Source of the DNA: JABCPE02 sp963518845
GTDB lineage: Bacteria; Bacteroidota; Bacteroidia; Flavobacteriales; Weeksellaceae
Direction: 5' to 3'
Assembly: GCA_963518845.1 (NCBI GenBank)
Contig: CAUQKV010000006.1
Coordinates: 1 to 64,000, forward strand
Length of the DNA: 64,000 nt
Part shown: positions 24,201 to 31,794 of the stretch, piece after piece
How positions within the stretch are numbered: position 1 is the stretch's first letter
Layout: every line of letters starts with the position of its first letter
Notes under the pieces: model-generated
What the model was told of the DNA's origin: nothing
Databases searched by the model: none
What the model saw: the letters and a program-made list of their open reading frames with translations, nothing else
Program-made: the position numbers and the translations under genes

Positions 24201-25525
24201 AGAGCAGGTTTTCCATTTTGGATAAAATTGTCAAAACTGCCCATTGCATTGCGGTTATAGACATTTCCCTGTGTGTTGATGAGTTTCTGAAAATCAGCCT
24301 CGTTTTCAGGAAGTCCTGCGACATTGTATCCTTCGGATTTCATTCTTTTCAGGAAATTGTACAGCGAAGAATTAGTTTCTAATCCCTGCGCAACGAGAGA
24401 GTTTTGCCCTTGTCCTTTGAAGTAATAAATGGCAACTTTCTTGTCCTGATTGTTTTTCTTTTTTAGGTTAATGAAATTATTAACAATCTGAGTAAATTTT
24501 TTCAATCGGTCAGGAATGGTTTTGAAAACGACCATTCCATCGTTTCTTTTCTCCTGAGCAATAAGGACATAGGGATACACCGCACCGTCCAGCTCTGGCA
24601 TTACGATGGTCTGCCCCATAAATCCGCCAAACATTCCCATAGGGTCTTTTAGCCAGTCTTCTTCCAGCTGAATAACGGAAATAGGCGTGAAAATCGGGAT
24701 ATTTTTTTCTTTTAGCCAATCCACGGTCTGTTCAGGATTGGTCATCTGTAGTCTTCCGTGTGGGAAATAAATCACGGCATCAGGGTTGATTTGTTCCAAA
24801 AATTCAACTCTCTTACCGAAAGAAGCGAAAGGATAGACATTTAGCCCAGATTTCTGAAGAGAAACGATGATGCTGTCTATGTGTGCTTTGTTCCCAGAAA
24901 AAGGGTCGTGAATACCAGAAACAATGGCGATTTTAGGTTTTCCTTCTTGGTAAAGATTATTTTTTTTGAGATAATCTTCATAGGCTTTTATATCAGAAAA
25001 TGCCACTTCTTCATCGATATGGAAGAAAACATTTTCTTTTTTCTCTGCGACTTTTTCAGGTTCTTCGGCGAAGAATTTTTTGCCATCGATGTATTTTCGG
25101 ACATATCGGGCAAAGTTTTGGAAATTTTTCTTGTTTCCGCTGGAAAGATAGCCGTCTACTTTTTCTGATTGAGATTCGCTCAGACTACTGATGTCATTTT
25201 CAGGCGAGGTCACAGACACGAAATGTGTAGGGACTTTTTCAGCAGTTTTTATAATGGTATTTCGCTGATTTTCATCTATTTTGATACCCATTCCCCAAGC
25301 CAGAATGAAATCATAATTTTTCAATTTATCGAGCTGGTCTAGCGGCACATCTTCGAATTTGATAAAGCTGTCTTCATTGGACAGCGCCATATTGGACACT
25401 TGGTAATTTGGGAAATTCACCAATGCTATGCGGGTAGCAGAAGCCCATTTGCTCCATGCGAAATATCCCAAAGAAACGGCAAGAAGTCCTAATATAATGG
25501 ATAAAATTCTTTTTTTATTTTTCAT
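21227..25525 (-). CDS. hmuS: CobN-like chelatase of haem uptake (HmuS type)
   Basis: A 1432-residue homologue of cobaltochelatase subunit CobN. Key blocks are MIHFGTHGSLEFTPNKQVALS near residue 545, then AYTFWSSEFIETEGVSIAQALYMLGVEPV, RPRIDIVIQTSGQFRDLA and FGGQQGRYDTG. An N-terminal membrane helix (about 7-25) and a C-terminal one (LLIGGGILITFIGLLIYF) bracket the protein, so the catalytic part is membrane-anchored and probably periplasmic. A Lys/Glu-rich stretch lies at about residues 780-890. CobN-like HmuS proteins in Bacteroidota hmu operons remove iron from haem rather than load cobalt. The lack of cobST or cobalamin genes and the HmuY/HmuR neighbours support that reading here. Confidence 0.85.
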   Translation of the reverse strand: MKNKKRILSIILGLLAVSLGYFAWSKWASATRIALVNFPNYQVSNMALSNEDSFIKFEDVPLDQLDKLKNYDFILAWGMGIKIDENQRNTIIKTAEKVPTHFVSVTSPENDISSLSESQSEKVDGYLSSGNKKNFQNFARYVRKYIDGKKFFAEEPEKVAEKKENVFFHIDEEVAFSDIKAYEDYLKKNNLYQEGKPKIAIVSGIHDPFSGNKAHIDSIIVSLQKSGLNVYPFASFGKRVEFLEQINPDAVIYFPHGRLQMTNPEQTVDWLKEKNIPIFTPISVIQLEEDWLKDPMGMFGGFMGQTIVMPELDGAVYPYVLIAQEKRNDGMVVFKTIPDRLKKFTQIVNNFINLKKKNNQDKKVAIYYFKGQGQNSLVAQGLETNSSLYNFLKRMKSEGYNVAGLPENEADFQKLINTQGNVYNRNAMGSFDNFIQNGKPALINDTEYTDWLKNSVQTQMYEEVMKNNGAVSEGFMGTKKEGKGYLAISRIVFGNVAILPQPPAALSTDDEFKVNHGVKEIPPHAYIGAYLWAQKGFKADAMIHFGTHGSLEFTPNKQVALSSDDWGDILVGAVPHFYYYTIGNIGESIIAKRRTYATLISYLTPAFTESEARTIFNELLDKINYYYKTQDEAHKKDISLQIKKIAVKMGLHRDLRLDSITSKPYSEEEIDKLENFAEEIATEKINGEFYTMGVPYSSDKISSTVLAMSTDPLAYSLAALDKISGKVTDQQLKRKVFFTENYLNPAKNIVLQILNGKAVSPDFIAATAKISVSEIEKARELLTPQREMPYFVKKAMEKKMKSKNGELTEVEKQLKAGKIPEGMPEFVAKKLMEKVKRGERLGEKPSFGGGKLKVSTPKAGQKPETNQIPKEQKERAMAILDIEQTINNVVFYKESLLKSPEIELKSFFNALNGGYVAPSSGGDAVANPRAVPTGRNLYAVNAEMTPSEMAWERGVKLAQNTIEEYRKNHKGEYPKKIAYTFWSSEFIETEGVSIAQALYMLGVEPVRDSFGRVVDVRLIPSKELGRPRIDIVIQTSGQFRDLAASRLFLLTKAVELAANAKDENFENQVSAGNIAIEKELVNAGVSPKQAREMSNYRIFGGQQGRYDTGTKEMMLAGDKWDSQKDIAETYMHNMGALYGNEKEWGKYEKGMLKAALKNTDILIHARQNNTWGALSLDHVFEFMGGMNTAIKEVTGKDPDAYFADYRNRKNMRMQELKEAVGVEARATIFNPKYIKEKMKGKASSAGQIAEITTNMFGWEATRPELIDDEMWNELYETYVEDKHNLGIREFIHKENGASLQTVTAVMLEATRKGMWKASAEQISNLASMHNGLVKEFGAESSSFSANNEKLQNYIAGKLPENEAKEYKSELQKMKTGSTEEINTKEGKVLKKEEVNPEQAKEKMPLNGLLIGGGILITFIGLLIYFKKKRKNE

Positions 25526-25531
25526 AATTGT

Positions 25532-26377
25532 TTAACTTTTATCATTGATTTTCAAGGTTATAACTCTTTGATTAAATCTTTTGTAAAAATATGGAATCTT
25601 ATAAAGGATTCTAAAAAGGAAAGGGTATCTGCCCTTGTCATAATCACTCATAAAGTATTCATTTTCAATGTGTATTTTGGGATTCCAAGCTTCCATTTCT
25701 TTGGAATTTAGAAGAGACCATTTGAATTCTGGGCGTGTTTTTCCTTTCATTGTTCCTAACGAATCATGCTTTTTCGAATTTCCAACCAAGGAAAAAGCCA
25801 GCATATCAAACACTACGGTAACCTCTTCAAAATGAGCGCACAAAGAATCAAAAAAGTTCCGAACATCTTTTGGGTCAAAATACATCAAAACACCTTCTAT
25901 TATGAGTAAAACGGGCTTTTTGTGAGCTTTTACTATTTCTATCCATTTGTAATCAAATAAAGATAGCGAAATAAATGTATTTGTTTCATTTTCAGTGAAT
26001 AAATGCCGACGAAGCTCAATTACTTCTGGTAAATCAAGGTCGTACCAATGGGTTATTTTAGGCAAGCCAATACGCTGATAACGAGTATCTAACCCTGAGC
26101 CTATCTGCACCACTACTGCATAAGGGTGTTTTTGGATGAATTTTTGAGCTTCTTTATCTATTAAATTTGCTCTGATGCAGACTCCTGCCTGAGAAAATTT
26201 AACATTTTTAAATTTAGAAAAATCGTAATCAATTTTGTTGATGATTTCTAAAGCTTTTTCATCATAGAGCAGAGCGTTGGAAGGTTTTTTCCGAGTTTCT
26301 TCAGCCTTTGCCCAAAGAGTGATGAGCATGGTTTCTGGAATATCTTGTAATCGATTGGTCGAAAATTTATTTTCCAT
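25532..26377 (-). CDS. PPM1/TcmP-family carboxyl methyltransferase-like protein in the hmu operon
   Basis: A 281-residue class I SAM methyltransferase of the leucine-carboxyl-methyltransferase family. The SAM site is in VVVQIGSGLDTRYQRIG (about residue 90), followed by THWYDLDLPEVIELRR and PVLLIIEGVLMYFDPKDV, wording typical of PPM1/PPM2/TcmP proteins. Known relatives esterify carboxylates: the C-terminal leucine of PP2A, or the polyketide carboxyl for TcmP. It lies 30 bases after hmuR and six bases before hmuS, so it is co-transcribed with them. A link to the porphyrin propionates is my inference. No signal peptide is visible, so it should be cytoplasmic. Confidence 0.8.
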   Translation of the reverse strand: MENKFSTNRLQDIPETMLITLWAKAEETRKKPSNALLYDEKALEIINKIDYDFSKFKNVKFSQAGVCIRANLIDKEAQKFIQKHPYAVVVQIGSGLDTRYQRIGLPKITHWYDLDLPEVIELRRHLFTENETNTFISLSLFDYKWIEIVKAHKKPVLLIIEGVLMYFDPKDVRNFFDSLCAHFEEVTVVFDMLAFSLVGNSKKHDSLGTMKGKTRPEFKWSLLNSKEMEAWNPKIHIENEYFMSDYDKGRYPFLFRILYKIPYFYKRFNQRVITLKINDKS

Positions 26378-26407
26378 TTTTGGAATCTTTATGGTGTTGA
26401 AAATGAT

Positions 26408-28381
26408 TTAGTTATCGTCCGTATCTTGAACTTTTTTATTGAAATTCCATTTTATGCCTAAATAAAATGTCCTCCCAATATCCACGGTGGAGTAGAAGCC
26501 TACTTTGTCCGCAGTGTAGTCAAAAATATTATTAATTCCACCTGTCAGAGTAAAGCCCAGCGGAAGCTTTAAAGCCAGCTGCAGCCGCCAGATAGAGTAG
26601 GGCGCATAGCTGACGAAAGAACTGCTGTCGTCATCATATATTTTACTTTGGCTGAGGTATTTTCCGCTGATGATGATGCTCGGGATGTAATATTTAGTCG
26701 AAGGGATGTATTCCGCCTTGAAAGTCAGCGTGTGGGGGCGGTTTTCGGATCTCTTTTTTCCGATGTCGTAGTAGGAATAAGAACCTTTGAAATGGAAATT
26801 CTTGTTCAGTTTGTATATCGCTGATACTTCGGAACTTAGCACATCTGTGTTTCCATGGAAATTGACATGACGAAGGGTGTCTCCGATGTTCCCTCTCAGG
26901 TTGATTTTATCCTTTATTTTTGAATATTGAGTGATGAAAGTCAGGTTCAGTTTTTTAAAGTTAAAATCAATGGAAATATTGAAATTATCGCTTGTTTCAG
27001 GTCTTAAATTTTTGTTCCCCATAAGCTGGAATCCTCCTCCCCAAGGGTGGAACCAGTTGGTATAGAGTTCTTTAAGCGTGGGCGAACGGAACCCGCCTGA
27101 ATATCCAGCGCGGATGGTCATCGTTTCATCAAATCTATACATTCCCGACAGGCGGAAAGTGAAATATTGTTTAAAAATAGAGTGATAGTCCATTCTGGCG
27201 CCTGTAACGAGCGTCACAGCGGGATTTATCACCCAGTCCTGCTGTGTGAATGCGGAGTAAGTCTGGGCGTTTTCCCTGCCTCCTGTGTTTTCGTTTTTGA
27301 ACATAAAATTCAGTAGTTTTTCCGAAAGCACCTCGCCGCCAGCTACAAGGGTATGTTTTTTAAACAAATTCTGATTGTATTGGGAGCTGGTTCTCCATAT
27401 TTCATTTTCGTAGACTTTTTCGTCTTCTTTGAGCAGTTTGTAATATTTAAATTTGTCATACCTGTCAAATGCCCCAGAGATGCTTAGATTTTGATTTTCA
27501 TTGAATTTAAAGTTGGTTTTTAGCCCAATGTTATAATTGTAATAATGGTCTCTTACCTTTTGGCTTGAAGGGTCACCACCATTTCTCTCACTGAAATAAA
27601 ATCCTGGTGTGAGGGCGATGTCGATTTTAGGGCTTAGATTGAATGTCAATTTAGGATTAAAGCCATAGTTGATAAATCCAGCGACATTGAGTTCGTTGTA
27701 TTTTTCTGTAATTATTTCATTTCCAAAAGGGTCTGTTTGCTTTTCTAAAGTTGGGACTCTATCCTTGATGATGTATGGAGTCCTCATTTTGTAGAAAGAA
27801 GCAAGGCTGAGGCTTCCCCATTTTTGTTTCGTTCCTACGGAGAGATTTAATTTGTGGTCTCTGCTGCTGTCGTAGAGGTAGCCAGCATTGATATCCAGTG
27901 GACTTTTAGAATCTTTGGTGATGATGTTGATCACTCCACCGATTGCATTGGAACCATAGAACGAAGACGAAGCGCCTTTTATGATTTCTATCCGTTCGAT
28001 GTTGTCTATATCTATCCTGTCGTAGTCTATGTTATCAAAGGTTTCGCCTGCCATTCTTTCGCCATTCATCAGGAAAAGAACATATTTCCCGCCGAATCCC
28101 ATCATGTTGATATTAGGACTTCCGCCATTGTATGTGAAATTGATGCCTGAAAATTCGTTTTCCAAGAATGTTTTGAAATCGGTGGACTGAGATTTTTTAA
28201 TATCTTCAGAGGTGATCACTTGTACAGTGATAGGGACATTTTTTAGGTTTTTCTTTGTTTTGGTAGCGGTGACAATTACTTCTTTGATTTCTGTTTCTTT
28301 TTTGTCAACCTTTTTTTTCTCCTGCTGCCCATACAGAGGAATGCTGGTAATAAGTGTAAGGAAAAAAAATTTTCTTAACAT
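26408..28381 (-). CDS. hmuR: TonB-dependent haem receptor (HmuR type)
   Basis: Outer membrane receptor that imports haem using TonB energy. The signal peptide is LRKFFFLTLITSIPLYGQ, and the TonB-box region EIKEVIVTATKTKKNLKN follows near residue 30. A plug domain (VQVITSEDIKKSQS, GIN, GGKYVLFLMNGERMAG, IEIIKGASSSFYGSNAIGGVINIITK) precedes a 22-strand-type barrel ending in RTFYLGIKWNF. The chosen start at MLRKFF gives 657 residues. The longer frame begins 17 codons earlier with no signal-peptide logic. HmuY lies upstream and HmuS downstream, which favours haem over other siderophore ligands. Confidence 0.88.
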   Translation of the reverse strand: MLRKFFFLTLITSIPLYGQQEKKKVDKKETEIKEVIVTATKTKKNLKNVPITVQVITSEDIKKSQSTDFKTFLENEFSGINFTYNGGSPNINMMGFGGKYVLFLMNGERMAGETFDNIDYDRIDIDNIERIEIIKGASSSFYGSNAIGGVINIITKDSKSPLDINAGYLYDSSRDHKLNLSVGTKQKWGSLSLASFYKMRTPYIIKDRVPTLEKQTDPFGNEIITEKYNELNVAGFINYGFNPKLTFNLSPKIDIALTPGFYFSERNGGDPSSQKVRDHYYNYNIGLKTNFKFNENQNLSISGAFDRYDKFKYYKLLKEDEKVYENEIWRTSSQYNQNLFKKHTLVAGGEVLSEKLLNFMFKNENTGGRENAQTYSAFTQQDWVINPAVTLVTGARMDYHSIFKQYFTFRLSGMYRFDETMTIRAGYSGGFRSPTLKELYTNWFHPWGGGFQLMGNKNLRPETSDNFNISIDFNFKKLNLTFITQYSKIKDKINLRGNIGDTLRHVNFHGNTDVLSSEVSAIYKLNKNFHFKGSYSYYDIGKKRSENRPHTLTFKAEYIPSTKYYIPSIIISGKYLSQSKIYDDDSSSFVSYAPYSIWRLQLALKLPLGFTLTGGINNIFDYTADKVGFYSTVDIGRTFYLGIKWNFNKKVQDTDDN

Positions 28382-28404
28382 ATTATTTTTTTGTTTTAAT
28401 AAAA

Positions 28405-28434
28405 ATAAGATTGCCACAAAACTATATGGCAATC
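28405..28434 (-). terminator. Intercistronic hairpin between hmuY and hmuR
   Basis: GATTGCCA / TGGCAATC form an eight-base stem with a ten-base loop. On the minus strand it is followed by TTATTTTTATT. This is 47 bases after the hmuY stop and 24 before the hmuR ATG, so it may act as a partial terminator or a 3' stabiliser giving more hmuY message. Confidence 0.5.
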
Positions 28435-28481
28435 CTATTCATAATTTTATTTAGAGTATTGGAAAACACTATAAAGCATGA

Positions 28482-29108
28482 TTAGAACTTCCCATCTGAA
28501 CTAAGCACATACTTGAATTTAGGATGTCCTCCTTTATTTTTTGCATCAAGATAATCAACAACTTGGAGTTTTACATATTCTCCTTTAGCTGTTTTTACTA
28601 CATATACCCATTTGTTAACTGTGTATGGAGACTTACCTTGTGCAGCTAATGCAGGATCATAAGCTACATACCCATTTACACTCTTCATTCCTCCAGAGAT
28701 AATGCTGTTGTAAGATAACTCAGTATCTACTGGTGGATAGCCAAGTTGTACAGTTTCCTTTTTATCATCAGCTGTATAACCAGTAGTAGGAGCTTGTTTT
28801 AGTGCGCTAAGCTCTTTACTATCAGTTTTGAATACTCCTCCATTTCCATTTCCAGAAACTCCACTATTAGTCTTAATATAATATCTTTGGAAAGCGATGT
28901 CCCAAGTAAGATCATTCTTAGGGTCAGTCACCGTTACTTCTGTCCCCTTTTCAAAAGAGAAATATTTCCATGTTCCAGAGGCGCTGGCATCTACTGTCGC
29001 TTCTTTTGAATTGTCAGTTACATTTGGAGTAACTTCATTGTTATCATCTCTACTACAAGAAGCCAATGTCAAAGCTCCAAATACCAAACTTAAAAATACT
29101 TTTTTCAT
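28482..29108 (-). CDS. hmuY: HmuY-family haem-binding lipoprotein
   Basis: A 208-residue haemophore-type lipoprotein. The signal sequence ends in the lipobox LASC, giving CSRDDNNE, and the acidic residues behind the cysteine suit surface export. The HmuY domain shows WKYFSFEKGTEVTVTDPKNDLTWDIAFQRYYIKTNSG, the usual start of the family, and ends with YVVKTAKGEYVKLQVVDYLD. HmuY proteins take haem from host proteins and pass it to HmuR. It is the first gene of the operon and has a strong promoter with palindromes beside it. The haem ligands (two His in Porphyromonas) cannot be assigned, because only one His, in GGHPKF, is visible in the mature domain. Confidence 0.88.
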   Translation of the reverse strand: MKKVFLSLVFGALTLASCSRDDNNEVTPNVTDNSKEATVDASASGTWKYFSFEKGTEVTVTDPKNDLTWDIAFQRYYIKTNSGVSGNGNGGVFKTDSKELSALKQAPTTGYTADDKKETVQLGYPPVDTELSYNSIISGGMKSVNGYVAYDPALAAQGKSPYTVNKWVYVVKTAKGEYVKLQVVDYLDAKNKGGHPKFKYVLSSDGKF

Positions 29109-29132
29109 AACTAAACTTATTTAAAATTTCTG

Positions 29133-29140
29133 CAAAGATA
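29133..29140 (-). promoter_or_regulatory. Promoter -7 box of the hmu operon
   Basis: TATCTTTG on the minus strand matches TAnnTTTG, 24 bases before the hmuY ATG. Confidence 0.6.
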
Positions 29141-29156
29141 AATAAATCTTATTTAT
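29138..29156. promoter_or_regulatory. Candidate operator palindrome at the hmu promoter
   Basis: ATAAATAA-ATC-TTATTTAT is a perfect 8-3-8 inverted repeat. It overlaps the -7 box and extends into the spacer, where a bound repressor would block transcription. Fur is the likeliest candidate, by gene content and not by a strict motif match. Confidence 0.45.
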
Positions 29157-29175
29157 ACTAAATAAAAATAAGAAT

Positions 29176-29189
29176 ATGATATTTATCAT
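29176..29189. promoter_or_regulatory. Second candidate operator palindrome upstream of hmuY
   Basis: ATGATA-TT-TATCAT is a perfect 6-2-6 inverted repeat with the TGATA/TATCA halves seen in Fur boxes. It lies between the hmu promoter and the divergent DUF2809 gene, so it could act on either. Confidence 0.4.
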
Positions 29190-29242
29190 GTTTTTGAAAA
29201 AATGAAATTCAAGAAAAAGAAGAATAAAACCAAAAAGAACCC

Positions 29243-29250
29243 TAATTTTG
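29243..29250 (+). promoter_or_regulatory. Promoter -7 box of the DUF2809 gene
   Basis: TAATTTTG matches TAnnTTTG and lies inside the longer possible reading frame. It points to the ATG at 29259 as the start, with almost no leader. Confidence 0.4.
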
Positions 29251-29258
29251 CACGAGAT

Positions 29259-29639
29259 ATGAAATTTAGATTTAGTTTAAAATATTTTCTCCTTTCTCTG
29301 CTGATTTTCAGCGTGGAAGTGATCATCGCTACCATTCTGAAAGATTGGTATTTCGTGAGGGCTTTTATGGGAGATATTTTGGTGGTGGTTTTGGTTTATA
29401 CACTTATAAACTCGTTTTTTGAATGTAGGAATAAAAACAAATTACTATTTTTTGTCTTTGTTTTCGCTGTTTTTGTGGAAATGTTACAGTATTTCAAAGT
29501 TGCCGAAAAATTAGGCTTCCCAAAAGGAAGCCCAGCCTATATTATAATAGGAAATTATTTCTCGTGGGAAGATATTTTGTGCTATGCAATAGGTTGTTTA
29601 TCAGTGTTTTTTATCAATAAAATATTTAGAATAGATTAA
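29259..29639 (+). CDS. DUF2809 small membrane protein
   Basis: A protein of about 126 residues with four hydrophobic helices, starting MKFRFSLKYFLLSLLIFSVEVIIAT and containing RAFMGDILVVVLVYTLINSFF, FVEMLQYFKVAEKLG and FSWEDILCYAIGC. This is the DUF2809 pattern, whose function is unknown. The ATG at 29202 would add a very basic 19-residue extension, and the promoter position argues against it. Its TAA overlaps the stop of the convergent thioesterase gene. It is divergent from the hmu operon and shares its control region. Confidence 0.75.
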   Translation: MKFRFSLKYFLLSLLIFSVEVIIATILKDWYFVRAFMGDILVVVLVYTLINSFFECRNKNKLLFFVFVFAVFVEMLQYFKVAEKLGFPKGSPAYIIIGNYFSWEDILCYAIGCLSVFFINKIFRID

Positions 29640-30049
29640 ACCTCTTCCCAATGTTTGTCTATCAAATCCATCAGGAAATCAGGGCATCGGATGATTTTTT
29701 GGGTTTGTGCATCGAGGAAAAATAGAATGGTAGAGGCTTCGGTGAGTTTTTCGCCTTCAGAATTGAAAATCTCGTATTGAAACTCTATTTTTGCAGTAGG
29801 TTTTTTTGTGATTTTGGTATGGATGTAGAGCAGGTCATCGTATTTTGCTGGGCGGATATATTTTATTTTATACTCCGAAACGGGAAGCCAAATTCCTCTT
29901 TTTTCTATCTCATTGTATGAAATTCCGATAGCACGAAAAAGCTCGACTCGGGCAACTTCCAGATACTCAGCATAGTTGCCGTAGTAGACATATTTCATAG
30001 GGTCGGTTTCTCCGTAACGAACTCGTAATGAGTGTATTATGTTAATCAT
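29636..30049 (-). CDS. Hot-dog-fold acyl-CoA thioesterase (YbgC/FadM type)
   Basis: A 137-residue 4HBT-family thioesterase that would hydrolyse acyl-CoA thioesters in the cytoplasm. The N-terminal signature RVRYGETDPMKYVYYGNYAEYLEVARVELFR carries the catalytic Asp and the YGNY motif of the YbgC/4-hydroxybenzoyl-CoA group. The rest, with FQYEIFNSEGEKLTEASTILFFLD, completes a single hot-dog domain. The substrate chain length is unknown. It is convergent with the DUF2809 gene, sharing stop bases, and divergent from dnaA. Confidence 0.88.
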   Translation of the reverse strand: MINIIHSLRVRYGETDPMKYVYYGNYAEYLEVARVELFRAIGISYNEIEKRGIWLPVSEYKIKYIRPAKYDDLLYIHTKITKKPTAKIEFQYEIFNSEGEKLTEASTILFFLDAQTQKIIRCPDFLMDLIDKHWEEV

Positions 30050-30072
30050 TTGTTAAAATTTTAAACTTCATA

Positions 30073-30080
30073 CAAATATA
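30073..30080 (-). promoter_or_regulatory. Promoter -7 box of the thioesterase gene
   Basis: TATATTTG on the minus strand matches TAnnTTTG, 24 bases before the ATG. Confidence 0.45.
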
Positions 30081-30209
30081 TTTTTAAAAAACCAATAGAG
30101 CAAAAATTTTTTTTAAAAATTAAATTTTCCATATTTGCGACACACAATTTCGGTGAGAAATTTTCTAAAAAAATCAAATTAATTTTAACCATAAATTCAA
30201 AGATATAAA

Positions 30210-31667
30210 ATGGACAAGAATTTAGAAACAATGTGGGAGAATTGTCTCTTTTTTATGCGGGATAATCTTGCCTCTTCAGAGGAAGGATCAGACCTTAAAA
30301 AATTAGAGGATTCTTTTGCTTTATTGTTTGATAAGGTTCGTCCATTGTCTTTTGTGGATGGTAATCTCACTTTGGGAGTTCCTAGCAACTTCTACAAAGA
30401 ATATATAGAAGAACATTATATTTCTCTGCTTTCTGTAGCCCTGAAAAAGTATTTTGGTAAGGGAATAAAACTTTGGTATGCTGTAGCAGAAAAAGGACAG
30501 GAAAAAGAAAAAAAGGAAGTAACCTATAAGGCTACAAACCTGCAAACTCCTAAAAAACAGGAAGTAATGCCTCCTTCTTTCATCGGTAAAGGGAATAATC
30601 ATTTTGCGATACCTGGGATTAAAAAAGTAAATGTAGAATCAAATCTGAATCCTACATTGTCTTTTGAAAATTTCATAGAAGGAGAGAGTAATAAGTTTGC
30701 TTTCACAGCTGCAAAGGCTATTGCAGATAGACCAGGGCAGACATCTTTTAACCCACTTTTCATTTACGGAGGTGTGGGAGTTGGGAAAACTCACATAGCT
30801 CACGGGATAGGTCTGGAAGTTAAAAACAAATTTCCAGATAAAATAGTGGTTTATGTCCCATCAGAAAAGTTTATTCAGCAGTTTATCAATGTAGCGAATA
30901 CTAAAAATCCTGAGAAAAGAGCAGAATTTGCTAATTTTTACCAAATGGTGGATGTCCTCATTATAGATGATATTCAGTTCCTTTCAGGTAAAAAAGCAAC
31001 ACAGGATACATTCTTCCATATTTTTGACCATTTACACCAAAATGGGAAGCAGGTCGTTCTGACTTCAGATAAAGCACCTGTGGACATCCAAGATATCGAA
31101 GAAAGAATCGTTTCTCGTTTTAAATGGGGACTTTCTGTGGAGATAAAATCACCAGATTTTTCTACAAGAAAGAAAATTATCAGTAACAAACTTCAGCGAG
31201 ATGGTATCCAGCTGAGTGAGGATATAATAGACTTTTTGGCATCGGAGGTGAAATCTAATGTGAGAGAACTTATCGGGGTAATTAACTCAGTTATAGCTCA
31301 TTCCATGATTTATAAATCTGACCTTACTCTTGATTTATTAAAAGAAACCATCAATAAAATCGCAACCAATAAGGATAAAACAATCAGTATTTCACTAATA
31401 CAAGATGTGGTTTGTGATTATTTTGGAATTCACAAAGAGCAGCTTTTATCCAAAACGAGAAAAAGAGAAATCGCCCTGCCAAGACAATTAGCAATGTATT
31501 TTTCTAAAGAATATACCAATGCTACCTATGCTAAAATAGGCAATGAAATGGGAGGAAAAGACCACACTACGGTGATGCATGCTTACAATACTATCAAAGA
31601 TTTTTCTAAGATAGATAAAGAAGTAAAGAAATACATCAAAGATTTAAAGGAAAAAATATTTGCGTAG
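30210..31667 (+). CDS. dnaA: Chromosomal replication initiator DnaA
   Basis: ATP-dependent initiator that binds oriC and opens it. Domain I occupies about residues 1-90 (METMWENC-like start DKNLETMWENCLFF). The AAA+ domain begins NPTLSFENFIEGESNKFAF, with Walker A in GGVGVGKTHIAHG (about 187-199), Walker B in VDVLIIDDIQFLSGK and the arginine-finger region in RFKWGLSVEI. The C-terminal helix-turn-helix carries the DnaA signature GGKDHTTVMHAYNTI. The length of 485 residues is normal. No dnaN or gyrB neighbour is present, and I saw no cluster of TTATCCACA-like boxes in the flanks, so the origin cannot be placed here. Confidence 0.97.
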   Translation: MDKNLETMWENCLFFMRDNLASSEEGSDLKKLEDSFALLFDKVRPLSFVDGNLTLGVPSNFYKEYIEEHYISLLSVALKKYFGKGIKLWYAVAEKGQEKEKKEVTYKATNLQTPKKQEVMPPSFIGKGNNHFAIPGIKKVNVESNLNPTLSFENFIEGESNKFAFTAAKAIADRPGQTSFNPLFIYGGVGVGKTHIAHGIGLEVKNKFPDKIVVYVPSEKFIQQFINVANTKNPEKRAEFANFYQMVDVLIIDDIQFLSGKKATQDTFFHIFDHLHQNGKQVVLTSDKAPVDIQDIEERIVSRFKWGLSVEIKSPDFSTRKKIISNKLQRDGIQLSEDIIDFLASEVKSNVRELIGVINSVIAHSMIYKSDLTLDLLKETINKIATNKDKTISISLIQDVVCDYFGIHKEQLLSKTRKREIALPRQLAMYFSKEYTNATYAKIGNEMGGKDHTTVMHAYNTIKDFSKIDKEVKKYIKDLKEKIFA

Positions 31668-31690
31668 ATAGATAAAGTTATTTTATGAAC

Positions 31691-31726
31691 AAAAGAAGGA
31701 TTTTAACGAGTTAAAATCCTTCTTTT
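31691..31726 (+). terminator. Terminator of dnaA
   Basis: A perfect 16-base stem (AAAAGAAGGATTTTAA and its complement) with a CGAG loop ends in TTTT, 23 bases after the dnaA stop. Confidence 0.85.
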
Positions 31727-31794
31727 GCTAAAAACACAGAAAAAACTTATATTAGCAAAATAAATAATTATTAACCTTTGAAAAAATAATCAAA

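Noticed and set aside
21227..25525. A cobalamin-synthesis cobaltochelatase
   Set aside because: The CobN similarity is real, but no cob genes are near, and HmuY, HmuR, ExbB-like and DUF2149 neighbours point to haem use.
29640..31790. Chromosome origin next to dnaA
   Set aside because: I found no cluster of TTATCCACA-like boxes or clear unwinding element beyond general A/T richness. GC skew over the whole genome would be needed.
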